Notes under the pieces: generated by a model
Told to the model about the DNA's origin: nothing
The model's input: only the letters and a program-made list of their open reading frames with translations
Database searches by the model: none
Source of the DNA: Paenibacillus eucommiae
Lineage (GTDB): Bacteria > Bacillota > Bacilli > Paenibacillales > NBRC-103111
Assembly (NCBI RefSeq): GCF_017874215.1
Contig: NZ_JAGGLB010000054.1
Location: 1 to 48,692 of the forward strand
Direction of reading: 5' to 3'
DNA length: 48,692 nucleotides
Made by a program: the position numbers and the translations under genes
Shown here: piece after piece, positions 8,254 through 16,174 of the stretch
Position numbering within the stretch: the stretch's first letter is position 1
Layout: each line of letters begins with the position of its first letter

Positions 8254-9267
8254 ATGCTTAATGATTTTACTGCTTGGGTGCATGAACGCACGAATGATTC
8301 CTTTGAAATCAGCTTAAAAAAAATCAAGTTAGAGGAGCTTCCAGCAGGAGATGTCCTCATCAAAGTCGCCTATTCCAGCCTTAACTACAAAGACGGGCTT
8401 GCCTTTCTTCCTGGAGGAGGTCAAGTCCTCCGTTCTTTCCCGGTCGTACCGGGCATTGATCTCGCGGGAACCGTCGTCCAGTCGCAAGACGCTGCCTTTC
8501 GGGCCGGAGACCGCGTGCTTGTAACTGGCTATGAGCTGGGAACAGCTTCATCGGGAGGCTATGCCGAATACGCCCGTGTTCCGGCAAAATGGATCGTCCC
8601 CCTCCCTGACGAGCTATCGTTCAGGGAGGCCATGGGCTTCGGCACAGCAGGTTTAACTGCTGCTATTGCCGTAAGTCGGTTGGAGCAGAGCGGGCTGCGC
8701 CCTGGTGCCGGCGAAGTGCTTGTGACAGGAGCCAGCGGCGGTGTCGGCAGCATGGCTGTTGCCCTGCTTGCGCAGCGCGGGTATACCGTTGTTGCAGCAA
8801 GCGGCAAAGCGGATGCGCATGCTTATCTGCAGATGCTGGGCGCTGCCCGCATCATCGGTCGCGGGGAGCTGCTGCAGGACGAAAGCGCAAGAAAGCCGCT
8901 GGAGCGGCAGCGGTGGGCCGCTGCGATCGACTCCGTCGGCGGCGATACGTTAGCTGGCGTACTGGCAGCCATCTCCTATGGCGGGTCCGTTGCCGCCTGC
9001 GGCTTGGCTGGAGGCGGAGAATTGAAATCAACTGTGCTTCCGTTTATTATTCGGGGCGTCAGCTTGCTGGGTATCGATTCCGTCTACTGCCCGATGGACA
9101 TCCGGATGCTGCTGTGGCAGCTTTTGTCCGATGATTGGAAGCCAGCGCAAATGGATGCATTGATTACGAAAGAAATCACACTGGAACAAGTGCCTCAGCA
9201 CGCAGCAGCAATATTAAGCGGAAGCTTGATCGGCAGAACCGTGATCCGTATCAGCGAAGATGTATGA
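8254..9267 (+). CDS. Zinc-free medium-chain reductase, AcuI/YhdH family (acrylyl-CoA reductase-like)
   Basis: Soluble NADPH-dependent enzyme of 337 residues in the quinone-oxidoreductase branch of the medium-chain dehydrogenase superfamily. The substrate domain carries YSSLNYKDGLAF near residues 44-55, a signature of AcuI/YhdH proteins, which reduce acryloyl-CoA to propionyl-CoA. The nucleotide-binding loop is VTGASGGVGSMAVALL, and GIDSVYCPMDIR near the C-terminus also fits this subfamily. No structural-zinc cysteine cluster is present. AGGAG precedes the ATG. Codon use in the second half is more GC-rich than in the preceding exporter. It is followed within 15 nt by composite repeat B, which probably supplies its transcript end. 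Confidence 0.85.
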   Translation: MLNDFTAWVHERTNDSFEISLKKIKLEELPAGDVLIKVAYSSLNYKDGLAFLPGGGQVLRSFPVVPGIDLAGTVVQSQDAAFRAGDRVLVTGYELGTASSGGYAEYARVPAKWIVPLPDELSFREAMGFGTAGLTAAIAVSRLEQSGLRPGAGEVLVTGASGGVGSMAVALLAQRGYTVVAASGKADAHAYLQMLGAARIIGRGELLQDESARKPLERQRWAAAIDSVGGDTLAGVLAAISYGGSVAACGLAGGGELKSTVLPFIIRGVSLLGIDSVYCPMDIRMLLWQLLSDDWKPAQMDALITKEITLEQVPQHAAAILSGSLIGRTVIRISEDV

Positions 9268-9277
9268 GAATGAGAAT

Positions 9278-9600
9278 ACGCCTTCTTGGGAGTCCTTTGA
9301 GGAGGCTGTTTGAGACTAGGGTGCGTTGCGAAGGGAATCGATGTGGGCTCCAGCCGCTGTTAAAGATTTGTTCCCTTGAATGGAATGGATGAGGATGTTG
9401 GAACAAATCTTTAAAGGCGGACGCTATCGCTCTTCCTCCCACACCCATTCCCTTCTCAGCTACAATCGCACGAACACCAAGCTCAAACTGACAGCTAGTA
9501 AGGGTTTTTCCGTTGATTGGAAGAGACTTTTTCTGCGGTCTGGAAGGCGGCCTGCTACCTACTATCGTTCTTCCTCCCACATACCTTCCCACTCAGCTTC
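9278..9600. repeat. Composite intergenic repeat, copy B
   Basis: It starts 11 nt after the reductase stop with a decayed short hairpin (ACGCCTTC...GAGTCCTTTGAGG), then a long hairpin at 9331-9455. The inner arms are perfect: TTAAAGATTTGTTCC (9360-9374) and GGAACAAATCTTTAA (9400-9414). The outer arms GGGAAT...TGTGGG and CCCACA...ATTCCC still pair but with a mismatched centre. The tail matches copies A, C and E. A second right-arm-like piece (ATCGTTCTTCCTCCCACA, near 9563-9580) suggests a partial duplication. No gene is apparent. Confidence 0.75.
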
Positions 9601-9693
9601 TAAGTACCGAACATGCAGCGCTCTAACGAACCGGCAACAGAGGCTGCATTCCTGAGGGCACAAAAGGTAATACTTTTCAATAACTTCAATATT

Positions 9694-9733
9694 AAAAACC
9701 TCCGACTGGCACAAAGTGCAGTCGGAGGTTTTT
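9694..9733. terminator. Bidirectional intrinsic terminator
   Basis: A perfect 15-bp stem: AAAAACCTCCGACTG (9694-9708) and CAGTCGGAGGTTTTT (9719-9733), with a small internal GCAC/GTGC loop. A-rich and T-rich ends on both strands let it end the plus-strand exporter/reductase transcript and the minus-strand Bce-module transcript. Confidence 0.92.
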
Positions 9734-9847
9734 ATTACTTAGAACGACATCATGGGAAAACCATCAAAGATCCGGGGCTTTACTTTCTTCCCACAGCGAA
9801 GTTTGTAACACTAACACTACATATGCCAAACCACATTTTATTATTTG

Positions 9848-10315
9848 CTATTTCTTCACGATTTTGGTCAAGGTAAGCTGTTTGCTCTCTGGATCGCTAA
9901 CGATATATTCAAATTCGACATGATCATTCTTCTTCAAACCGTCTATGACAGCGGCTGTGTCATCTCCAAATTGGAAGGAAGTTGGCTCACCGTTCATTGT
10001 AATTTCAACCGTGTGAGAATCCTCCTGGCCTGTGTAGGAGCCCTCTCCTTTTAGCGTCTTTGCTGCTTCATTCTCTGGTGCTGTGCTTCCCGTCGGAGCA
10101 GGAGTTTGCGTAACATCAGTCGTAGGACTCGGAATTGGACTTAGTGCTGGACTGGTACTTGGACTAAGGCTTGGACTAACAGTAGGAATGGGAGTACTGC
10201 TGCTTTCTTCTCCAGCTTTCTTGTCATTGCCGCATGCTGCCAGAACAAGGATTAGCATTCCGCATAAAAGCATCAGGAGCATTTTACTGCTTTTGTACGT
10301 TTTAACATTTTTCAT
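9848..10315 (-). CDS. Small secreted lipoprotein at the end of the Bce operon
   Basis: Predicted lipoprotein of 155 residues. A basic N-terminus and hydrophobic segment lead to the lipobox LVLAAC (Cys near residue 29). Residues about 40-85 are a flexible linker of Ser-Pro and Thr-Pro steps (SPSLSPSTSPALSPIPSP), and the last 65 residues form a compact domain (EGSYTGQEDSHTVEI ... TLTKIVKK) that may be a small beta-barrel. The ATG at 10315 has GAGGTGATAGTA directly upstream; a longer in-frame start would spoil the signal peptide. It begins 32 nt after the permease gene, so it is probably co-transcribed with it. Function is unknown; an accessory role at the membrane in peptide resistance is only a guess from position. 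Confidence 0.75.
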   Translation of the reverse strand: MKNVKTYKSSKMLLMLLCGMLILVLAACGNDKKAGEESSSTPIPTVSPSLSPSTSPALSPIPSPTTDVTQTPAPTGSTAPENEAAKTLKGEGSYTGQEDSHTVEITMNGEPTSFQFGDDTAAVIDGLKKNDHVEFEYIVSDPESKQLTLTKIVKK

Positions 10316-10347
10316 TACTATCACCTCAATAGTATTATACACGATGC

Positions 10348-12273
10348 TCACTCAACAAGCACTTTCTTCAAATAGGACCTTCTTGCAATCAGAAAATAAA
10401 CGGTTTGCATGGCAAGGTAAACGAGCAGCACTACGCCTGCGTAAACCAACACATTTGTACTGAAAATATTATAAAATGCCTTCATAGCGAACGCCGCATG
10501 CAAACCGCCAACGACACAAGGGATGAAAAATAAGATGGCAATTTGTACAGTGACGATCTTGTTGATCTCCTGACGAGTGACGCCAATGCGGCGAAGTGAA
10601 TGCAGTTGGGCTCTATCCTCTTGAAGCTCAGTAAACAGCTTGAAATACAGTAGGCTTCCAGAAGCCATAAAAAACAAAATGCTAATAAATATAGCAATAA
10701 AGAAAGTAAGCGAAGCAATTTGCATGAACATATGATACGAATCCACTCTTGATTCAAAAGCATTTTTGTAATGGGCAGGTACGAGCTGTTCTATTTTCTG
10801 TCCAGTCTTGAGCGCCGACTCCCATTTTTTTAATTCAAAGCCATATGCTACCGTCTTAAGCTCATCTGGCAGAATGGCAGAAAGCTCCTTGTAGTCCTGA
10901 TCATTCAGTACGAATAAATACCCAGAGGCACCGTAAGGTTTGGAAATCGCCCCTGATTTTTGGCCTAGCATTTGCAGCTGCAGCGGTTTCCCATTCATCT
11001 TCATGCTAATCTGCTCACCCTTGGAGACAAGTTCTTTCTTCATCTCCCGGTACGGATATACAAACCAGGCCTGTCCTGGAGCAACCTTCACCTGGTCCCT
11101 CTTCTTCACTCTGGCTGCCTGGATGTTATAATCACTTTCGGAAACAAGCATCGCGGTAAGCTCCCGGTTGATAGCCGGCAGTTCAGCTTGTACCGTCAAG
11201 CCGACCAGCTGCAGCTCATAATCCAATTCTAAGCCATCTTCCTTCAGAATGCGTCTTACATCCTCTGGATCGACCACATTATGGGCATGAAGTCCAGTCT
11301 CCACAAAACCGAACGTTTGAGGCGCATGATCGATAAGCTGCTCCTTACTGCCATTCATAAACACATTCAATGTGCCCGAAGCGGTTAATATAACAGCGCA
11401 CAGCACCGATACCAAGAATAAGATCCTGGCATTATCCTTCATCTTGAATATCATCTGCGAAATAATAATCATATTCGTGCGTTTATAATGGATCGATTTA
11501 TTTGACTGCAGCCCTTTGAGCAAAGCAACACTCGACTGGGTGAATAAGCCATACGTACCGATAACAACAAGTGCAATAACCGGCAGCATAATAAACAGCA
11601 TATTCCCAGGCGTCATCGTATAAGCGAGTACATAACCGCTCCCCAGACAAATGATGGACAGCAGGACAAGCCAGATAGAGAAACGCGGCGGAAGCTTCGG
11701 CTGTCTCGACGCCTGCATCAGCTCGATAATTTCCTGTTTAATTGCTTTTCTTATCGCTAACATAGTAATGACTAGAAACAGCGCCATATAGCCGCCTGCA
11801 GTAATTAGAATTGCCGTCTTCGGAAAATAGAAGCGCAGAGGATTGTCCAAGGATATAATTTCAGAAATAATCATAAAAAAGAGCTTGCTAAAAAGCATCC
11901 CGAAGCCAATGCCCACACCCAGAGATAACAAGCAAATCAGCATGTTTTCGTAAAGCACCATCCGCCGCAGCTGTCCCTTGGTAGTCCCAAATAGCAGGAA
12001 CAGAGCAAATTCTTTTTTTCTGGATTTCAGAAAAGCAGAGAACGAATACAATACAAAAAAGAAAGAAAAAATCACAATAATACATTCACAGCCGATCATG
12101 CCGATCGCGACAGCTTCTCCGCCTATAATTTTACCGCCGCGGACATCAGGATGCAGGATAAACGCAGCGTAAATGAAAAAAATCATGACTGCAAAAACGC
12201 TGCTAAAGAAAAAAGCACTATATTGATGACGGTTGCCCAGTACATTGTTAATGGCGAGATGGCGAAATTTCAT
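10348..12273 (-). CDS. BceB-type ABC transporter permease
   Basis: Membrane subunit of a peptide-antibiotic detoxification transporter, 641 residues. The layout is that of BceB: one N-terminal helix (about 20-40), a three-helix FtsX domain to about residue 180, further helices to about 310, a large extracellular domain of roughly 200 residues (about 315-520), then a C-terminal three-helix FtsX domain. In this family the transporter frees cell-wall targets from peptides such as bacitracin or lantibiotics and also acts as sensor for its cognate kinase. It overlaps the ATPase gene by 26 nt. The substrate cannot be read from the extracellular domain, which varies strongly between groups. Confidence 0.9.
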   Translation of the reverse strand: MKFRHLAINNVLGNRHQYSAFFFSSVFAVMIFFIYAAFILHPDVRGGKIIGGEAVAIGMIGCECIIVIFSFFFVLYSFSAFLKSRKKEFALFLLFGTTKGQLRRMVLYENMLICLLSLGVGIGFGMLFSKLFFMIISEIISLDNPLRFYFPKTAILITAGGYMALFLVITMLAIRKAIKQEIIELMQASRQPKLPPRFSIWLVLLSIICLGSGYVLAYTMTPGNMLFIMLPVIALVVIGTYGLFTQSSVALLKGLQSNKSIHYKRTNMIIISQMIFKMKDNARILFLVSVLCAVILTASGTLNVFMNGSKEQLIDHAPQTFGFVETGLHAHNVVDPEDVRRILKEDGLELDYELQLVGLTVQAELPAINRELTAMLVSESDYNIQAARVKKRDQVKVAPGQAWFVYPYREMKKELVSKGEQISMKMNGKPLQLQMLGQKSGAISKPYGASGYLFVLNDQDYKELSAILPDELKTVAYGFELKKWESALKTGQKIEQLVPAHYKNAFESRVDSYHMFMQIASLTFFIAIFISILFFMASGSLLYFKLFTELQEDRAQLHSLRRIGVTRQEINKIVTVQIAILFFIPCVVGGLHAAFAMKAFYNIFSTNVLVYAGVVLLVYLAMQTVYFLIARRSYLKKVLVE

Positions 12274-13030
12274 TGAAATTCCCTCCCAGCACGCTCAGTG
12301 AATCCAATATTTGTTGAAAAAACGCCTGCCTATTGGAGCCTCTGCGAATTTCAGAGAAAAGCTTGCCATCGCGGATAAAAACAATGCGTCTGCAATAGCT
12401 TGCAGCGAATGGGTCATGCGTTACCATCAGAACGGTGGAGCCGCGCTGCTCGTTTAACTGCTCTAAAGATTCCATAACATCCTTCGCCGCCTTGGAATCA
12501 AGGCTCCCCGTCAGCTCATCGGCCAAAAGAATGGCAGGCTGGTGAATCATAGCTCTAGCAATTGCAGTCCGCTGCTTCTGTCCGCCAGATATCTCATAGG
12601 TCCGTTTATTTAAAATATCCGTCAGGTTAAGCAGCTTCGCGCTGTCATCAAGACGTCTTTCCATTTCTTTAATAGGTAGACCATCCAGCACCATCGGAAG
12701 CATAATATTTTCTTTAATCGATAACGTATCCAGCAAATTAAAATCCTGAAAAATAAACCCAAGCTCCCGCCTGCGGAACAAAGCCAATTGTTTGTCCGGA
12801 AGTGAAGCGGGGCGAACACCATTAATTTCAAGCTGCCCCGAAGTCTGCTTATCTATGGTAGCCATAATATTAAGAAGCGTAGTTTTACCGCTCCCAGAAG
12901 GCCCCATAATGCCAACAAACTCACCCTTACCAATTTGCAAATCAATGCCTTCAAGCGCTTTATATTGAAGTCCATTTTTTGCTCCATAAATTTTGGTGAT
13001 GGCTTCTGCTTTTAACACATGCTTTTCCAT
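12248..13030 (-). CDS. BceA-type ABC transporter ATP-binding protein
   Basis: Cytoplasmic ATPase partner of the permease downstream, 260 residues from the ATG at 13030. That start has GGAGGGCG in front; the longer frame adds 14 residues. Walker A is GPSGSGKTT, the signature ISGGQKQRTAIARAM, and Walker B ILLADELTGSLD, where the common ADEPTGNLD has a Leu in place of Pro. The H-loop is MVTHDPFAASYC. It belongs to the LolD/MacB-like class typical of Bce transporters. A region of 133 nt separates it from the kinase gene and contains a BceR-like operator, so the transporter genes probably have their own inducible promoter. Confidence 0.92.
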   Translation of the reverse strand: MEKHVLKAEAITKIYGAKNGLQYKALEGIDLQIGKGEFVGIMGPSGSGKTTLLNIMATIDKQTSGQLEINGVRPASLPDKQLALFRRRELGFIFQDFNLLDTLSIKENIMLPMVLDGLPIKEMERRLDDSAKLLNLTDILNKRTYEISGGQKQRTAIARAMIHQPAILLADELTGSLDSKAAKDVMESLEQLNEQRGSTVLMVTHDPFAASYCRRIVFIRDGKLFSEIRRGSNRQAFFQQILDSLSVLGGNFNEISPSRH

Positions 13031-13128
13031 TCTTTCGCCCTCCATAACGCTAATGAATATATGATCCATCATACACGGTGAGAGGCTTGAGAACCTATCG
13101 ATTTACCTTTCACATTTACTGAGAAAGC

Positions 13129-13143
13129 TTACATTTTTGTCAC
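13129..13143 (-). promoter_or_regulatory. Candidate BceR-type operator upstream of the ABC genes
   Basis: On the minus strand GTGACAAAAATGTAA, preceded by TTG. It resembles the TGAC-N-TGTAA/GTCA inverted repeats bound by BceR-like regulators. It lies about 100 nt upstream of the ATPase start and beyond the kinase stop, where an activator site for the transporter promoter would be expected. Confidence 0.5.
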
Positions 13144-13163
13144 CAAGTCCGCCAGAATTAGCT

Positions 13164-14270
13164 TCAATTCATCTGAAATATACTTTTACCAGTGAAACAG
13201 ATCGTGACCTTCGTTCCACTGCCTTCTGTGGATTCGATGGATAATTCATGGCCTAGCCGCTGACACACCTCATTCGCCAAAAACAACCCCATTCCGGTGG
13301 ATTCCTTTGTTTTCCTGCCATTTTCTCCTGTAAAAAAAGGATCAAAAACACGCAGCAAATCCTGCTCTGGGATACCGATTCCTTCATCTGCAAGGGTTAG
13401 CCTCGTTTCCACCGGACCTTGAGTTACCTGTATGTGCAGCCTCTTCGTTCCTTCCCGCAACTTTGAATACTTGATGGCATTGGATACAACCTGATTGACC
13501 ACAAAAATCATCCATTTCTCATCCGTTTCTACCTCGGCCTCATCCCCTGTCAAGGAAGGATAAATATGGGCGCGTATAAGTGAAGTTTTGTATCCATTGA
13601 TTACAGTTCGCAGCAGCTTGTTCAAATGAACGCGACCAAGGTGCAAGTCATGCTCAAATTGTCCCAATCTCGCCTCATAGAGAACCATCTCCAGATTGTG
13701 GGCGATACGCTCATTTTCTTCTCGAATACTGCTCAGCTTTTTCTGTGGATCCTCTTTGGAAGGGACTGTCTCTTCCTGGGTTAGCAAGTCTATAACGGAC
13801 ACCGGCGTTTTCATCTGATGCACCCATTGCGTTGTAAAAATCTGCCTTCTCTCTTCCAACCCCCTGTATTGTTCAAGAAGCTCCATATATTTGGCATACT
13901 GAATGGCCATAGCCTGTGTTAAGAGCTGTTGATCCCGTGTAATTCCCGGTGCAAGACCGACAAAAGCGTCCATAGCATGCTCTTTCGAATCTATTAAAGC
14001 TTCAATCGAGCGGTGAAAGGCAGCCTGCCGCAGGTAATCGATAACAAGCGGGGCAAGTGCAAAAATGATCGTTAGTATAAATAAGTAGGCAATGCTGCTT
14101 TCCCGGTAACTCCCAGTTTGAGATGAAATACCTAAGACAGCGATGGTGACGATACAGATCGAGCAGACCAAAAAGGAGAGCAGATACATGATCCGATCCC
14201 TCACAAAATGACCAAATAGAAAAACAGATTTTTTCAGCTTCATAGTCCCCATAGGTTTCATAGGCTTCAT
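13164..14270 (-). CDS. BceS-type intramembrane-sensing histidine kinase
   Basis: Short sensor kinase of 368 residues. Two transmembrane helices (about 27-47 and 60-80) are joined by a loop of only about a dozen residues, so there is almost no extracellular sensor; such kinases receive their signal from the partner permease. No HAMP domain is seen. The dimerisation box is WVHQMKTPVSVI with His151. The ATPase domain has NQVVSNAIKYS, DEGIGIPEQD and STGMGLFLANEVC. Its ATG overlaps the regulator stop as ATGA. The protein starts with a Met/Pro/Lys-rich stretch (MKPMKPMG), and the true start could be a few codons later. Confidence 0.92.
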   Translation of the reverse strand: MKPMKPMGTMKLKKSVFLFGHFVRDRIMYLLSFLVCSICIVTIAVLGISSQTGSYRESSIAYLFILTIIFALAPLVIDYLRQAAFHRSIEALIDSKEHAMDAFVGLAPGITRDQQLLTQAMAIQYAKYMELLEQYRGLEERRQIFTTQWVHQMKTPVSVIDLLTQEETVPSKEDPQKKLSSIREENERIAHNLEMVLYEARLGQFEHDLHLGRVHLNKLLRTVINGYKTSLIRAHIYPSLTGDEAEVETDEKWMIFVVNQVVSNAIKYSKLREGTKRLHIQVTQGPVETRLTLADEGIGIPEQDLLRVFDPFFTGENGRKTKESTGMGLFLANEVCQRLGHELSIESTEGSGTKVTICFTGKSIFQMN

Positions 14271-14977
14271 TTAGAACCACCACCGCTCCAAGATATATGA
14301 AGCCGGTATCCCTGCCCTCTTACGGTTTCCACAGCATCATAAATATTTAATTGCTCAAGCTTTTTCCGCAGCCTGGTTACATTTACGGTGAGGGTGTTAT
14401 CATCGACAAACTGTGTATCGTCCCAAAGAGCTTCCAGTAAGTTTTCCCTGGAGACAATCGCCCCAGCTGTCCTCGCCAGCGCGTCATACAGCATGCATTC
14501 CTTGTGGGTCAATTCGACCTGAGAATCATTCCAGCTTAACGTATTTCGCGTACGATCCAGAATCAGCCCGGCAGTTTCCAGCGTATCCCTATTCTCTGCA
14601 GGCACTGCATATTCGCCATAGGCTCTGCGCAGTGCACTTTTTATCTTGGCCAGAACGACCTCCAGGTAGAAAGGCTTCGTAATATAATCATCCCCGCCAT
14701 TCTCAATCGCCATAACCTGATCCATCTCCCCCGTCCTGGCTGAAATGAAAATAATCGGAACATTGGACACTGTGCGAATTTGCCTGCACCAATAAAAGCC
14801 GTCATAGCTCGGCAAATTAATATCCAACAGCAGCAGATCCGGCTGGCGCTCCAGAAACTGTTCTTTTATATGTGTAAACTGCTGAACACAGAACGCTTCA
14901 TAGCCATACCTTTGAGCGTAATTTTTGAGAATCTCAGCAATCTTATCGTCATCTTCCACGATCATAATGCGATACAC
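14267..14977 (-). CDS. BceR-type OmpR-family response regulator
   Basis: Transcription activator partnered with the BceS-like kinase, 236 residues from the chosen GTG (protein MYRIMIVEDD...). The receiver domain has D9/D10, phosphorylation site Asp52 in LLLLDINLPSYDG, and ISARTG and TKPFYLEV. The C-terminal winged helix contains LTHKECMLYDAL and VNVTRLRKKLEQ. The upstream ATG at 15004 overlaps the AAGGGGAGA ribosome site, which is spaced 9 nt from the GTG; the GTG therefore fits better and gives the length normal for BceR proteins. A TATAAT -10 hexamer is visible at 15027-15032 on the minus strand, but its -35 is poor. Confidence 0.9.
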   Translation of the reverse strand: MYRIMIVEDDDKIAEILKNYAQRYGYEAFCVQQFTHIKEQFLERQPDLLLLDINLPSYDGFYWCRQIRTVSNVPIIFISARTGEMDQVMAIENGGDDYITKPFYLEVVLAKIKSALRRAYGEYAVPAENRDTLETAGLILDRTRNTLSWNDSQVELTHKECMLYDALARTAGAIVSRENLLEALWDDTQFVDDNTLTVNVTRLRKKLEQLNIYDAVETVRGQGYRLHISWSGGGSK

Positions 14978-15100
14978 CAACAAATATCTCCCCTTTTGCT
15001 TCATAACATAAAACCGCAGTCCATCTATTATACAATAGTAGAAGGAAATACGGTTTATCCATTATACTAACATTAGCCATACAACAAAAGGAGAACTGTA

Positions 15101-15733
15101 GTGGAAACTTACTATAAAGAAATTTTGACCTCAGAAAATGAGATTAGAGAGCTGTTAGGAAATCCCAGCGAAGTAGTCCGGCTTAAAGCCATAGCTGCAT
15201 TAGACCAGCATTGCCGGAATTTCATCGCCCAGTCCTCTTTATTATTTGTATCTACAGCTGATCGGCAAGGTAATTGTGACGTTTCTCCCCGGGGAGATTC
15301 ACCTGGTTCTGTTTTAGTGCTGGACGATAAACATCTGGTTATTCCAGAGCGACCTGGAAATCGCCGGATTGACTCCTTAAGAAATATAGTGTCCAATCCA
15401 CACATTGGATTAATATTCATCATTCCGGGGCTCGAAGAAACATTGAGAATCAATGGGCGGGCTTATGTCATTAAGGATGAGGACATTTTGAACCAGATGA
15501 AAGCGAGGGAAAAAACACCTTTGCTCGCCATAGGCGTGACAATCGAGGAATGTTATATTCACTGTGCTAAAGCTTTTAAAAGGTCTCACCTGTGGGATCA
15601 ACCATCCTGGTTAAGCAAAAGTGATCTGCCCTCAATACCTGAGATTTTATCAACTCATGTCAATTCAAGTGATTTCAGCGTAGACGTTATCAAAAAAGGC
15701 TTACAAGAAAGCTATGAGAAGAGACTTTATTGA
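15101..15733 (+). CDS. PPOX-class FMN-dependent flavoprotein
   Basis: Soluble protein of 210 residues of the pyridoxamine-5'-phosphate-oxidase-like split-barrel fold. The stretch SPRGDSPGSVLVLDDKHLVIPERPGNRRIDSLRNI with NPHIGLIFIIPG is the hallmark of a subfamily usually annotated as MSMEG_1061-like FMN-dependent flavoproteins. The exact reaction is not known; relatives bind FMN or F420 and reduce small molecules. The GTG start has AAGGAGAA upstream. It is transcribed divergently from the Bce module, and the stop codon is followed directly by composite repeat C. Confidence 0.85.
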   Translation: METYYKEILTSENEIRELLGNPSEVVRLKAIAALDQHCRNFIAQSSLLFVSTADRQGNCDVSPRGDSPGSVLVLDDKHLVIPERPGNRRIDSLRNIVSNPHIGLIFIIPGLEETLRINGRAYVIKDEDILNQMKAREKTPLLAIGVTIEECYIHCAKAFKRSHLWDQPSWLSKSDLPSIPEILSTHVNSSDFSVDVIKKGLQESYEKRLY

Positions 15734-15737
15734 GAAA

Positions 15738-16165
15738 AAGCGCCTTGCGGCGTCCTTTGAGGAGCGTGTTCGTGACGCTCGTGCTAGGGGAGGGAATGGC
15801 TGTGGGCTCCAGCCGCTGTTAAAGATTTGTTCCCTGAATGGAATCGATGAGGTGGTAGGAACAAATCTTTAAAGGCGGATGCTATCGCTCTTCCTCCCAC
15901 AGCCATTCCCTCTCTTTAGCTGCATTCGCACGAATCGCACGAATACCAAGTTCAAACGGACTACCAGCAAGGTTTTTTCTCTTGATTAGAGGGGGTTTCC
16001 TAGCAAGTGCAGACGCTGGGGATGAAGAGCCCGCGCTGCTGAGAAGGACCTGATGCTTTAACGATGTTTTTCATCGTTAAAGGCACTAGGTCCTCACCAC
16101 AACCTTACTTTAACGATGAAAAACATCGTAAAGTGAAGCACACGCTCATTTCGGGAGAGGCGGGC
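15738..16165. repeat. Composite intergenic repeat, copy C (most complete)
   Basis: It starts 5 nt after the PPOX stop with the short hairpin CGCCTTGCGGCGTCCTTTGA (15741-15760). The long hairpin at 15790-15912 has perfect 17-bp outer arms, GAGGGAATGGCTGTGGG (15790-15806) and its complement (15896-15912), and perfect 15-bp inner arms (15819-15833 and 15858-15872). The conserved tail (GCACGAAT..., AAGGTTTTTTCTCTTGATT) follows, then two short palindromes, ending near TTTCGGGAG. No gene is apparent. Confidence 0.85.
16056..16134. repeat. Pair of short palindromes (P6, P7)
   Basis: P6 is CTTTAACGATG (16056-16066), loop TTTTT, CATCGTTAAAG (16072-16082). P7 is ACTTTAACGATG with an A-rich loop to 16134, with one base missing in its right arm. 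The order (T-loop unit, spacer with GGCACTAGGTCC, A-loop unit) repeats that of P2-P3, so the pair is a conserved dimer. Confidence 0.8.
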
Positions 16166-16174
16166 TCTGTCTTA

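Noticed and set aside
9251..9655. Overlapping frames of 85-113 residues on both strands after the reductase gene
   Set aside because: They fall within repeat copy B and share its hairpin sequence; composition is not protein-like.
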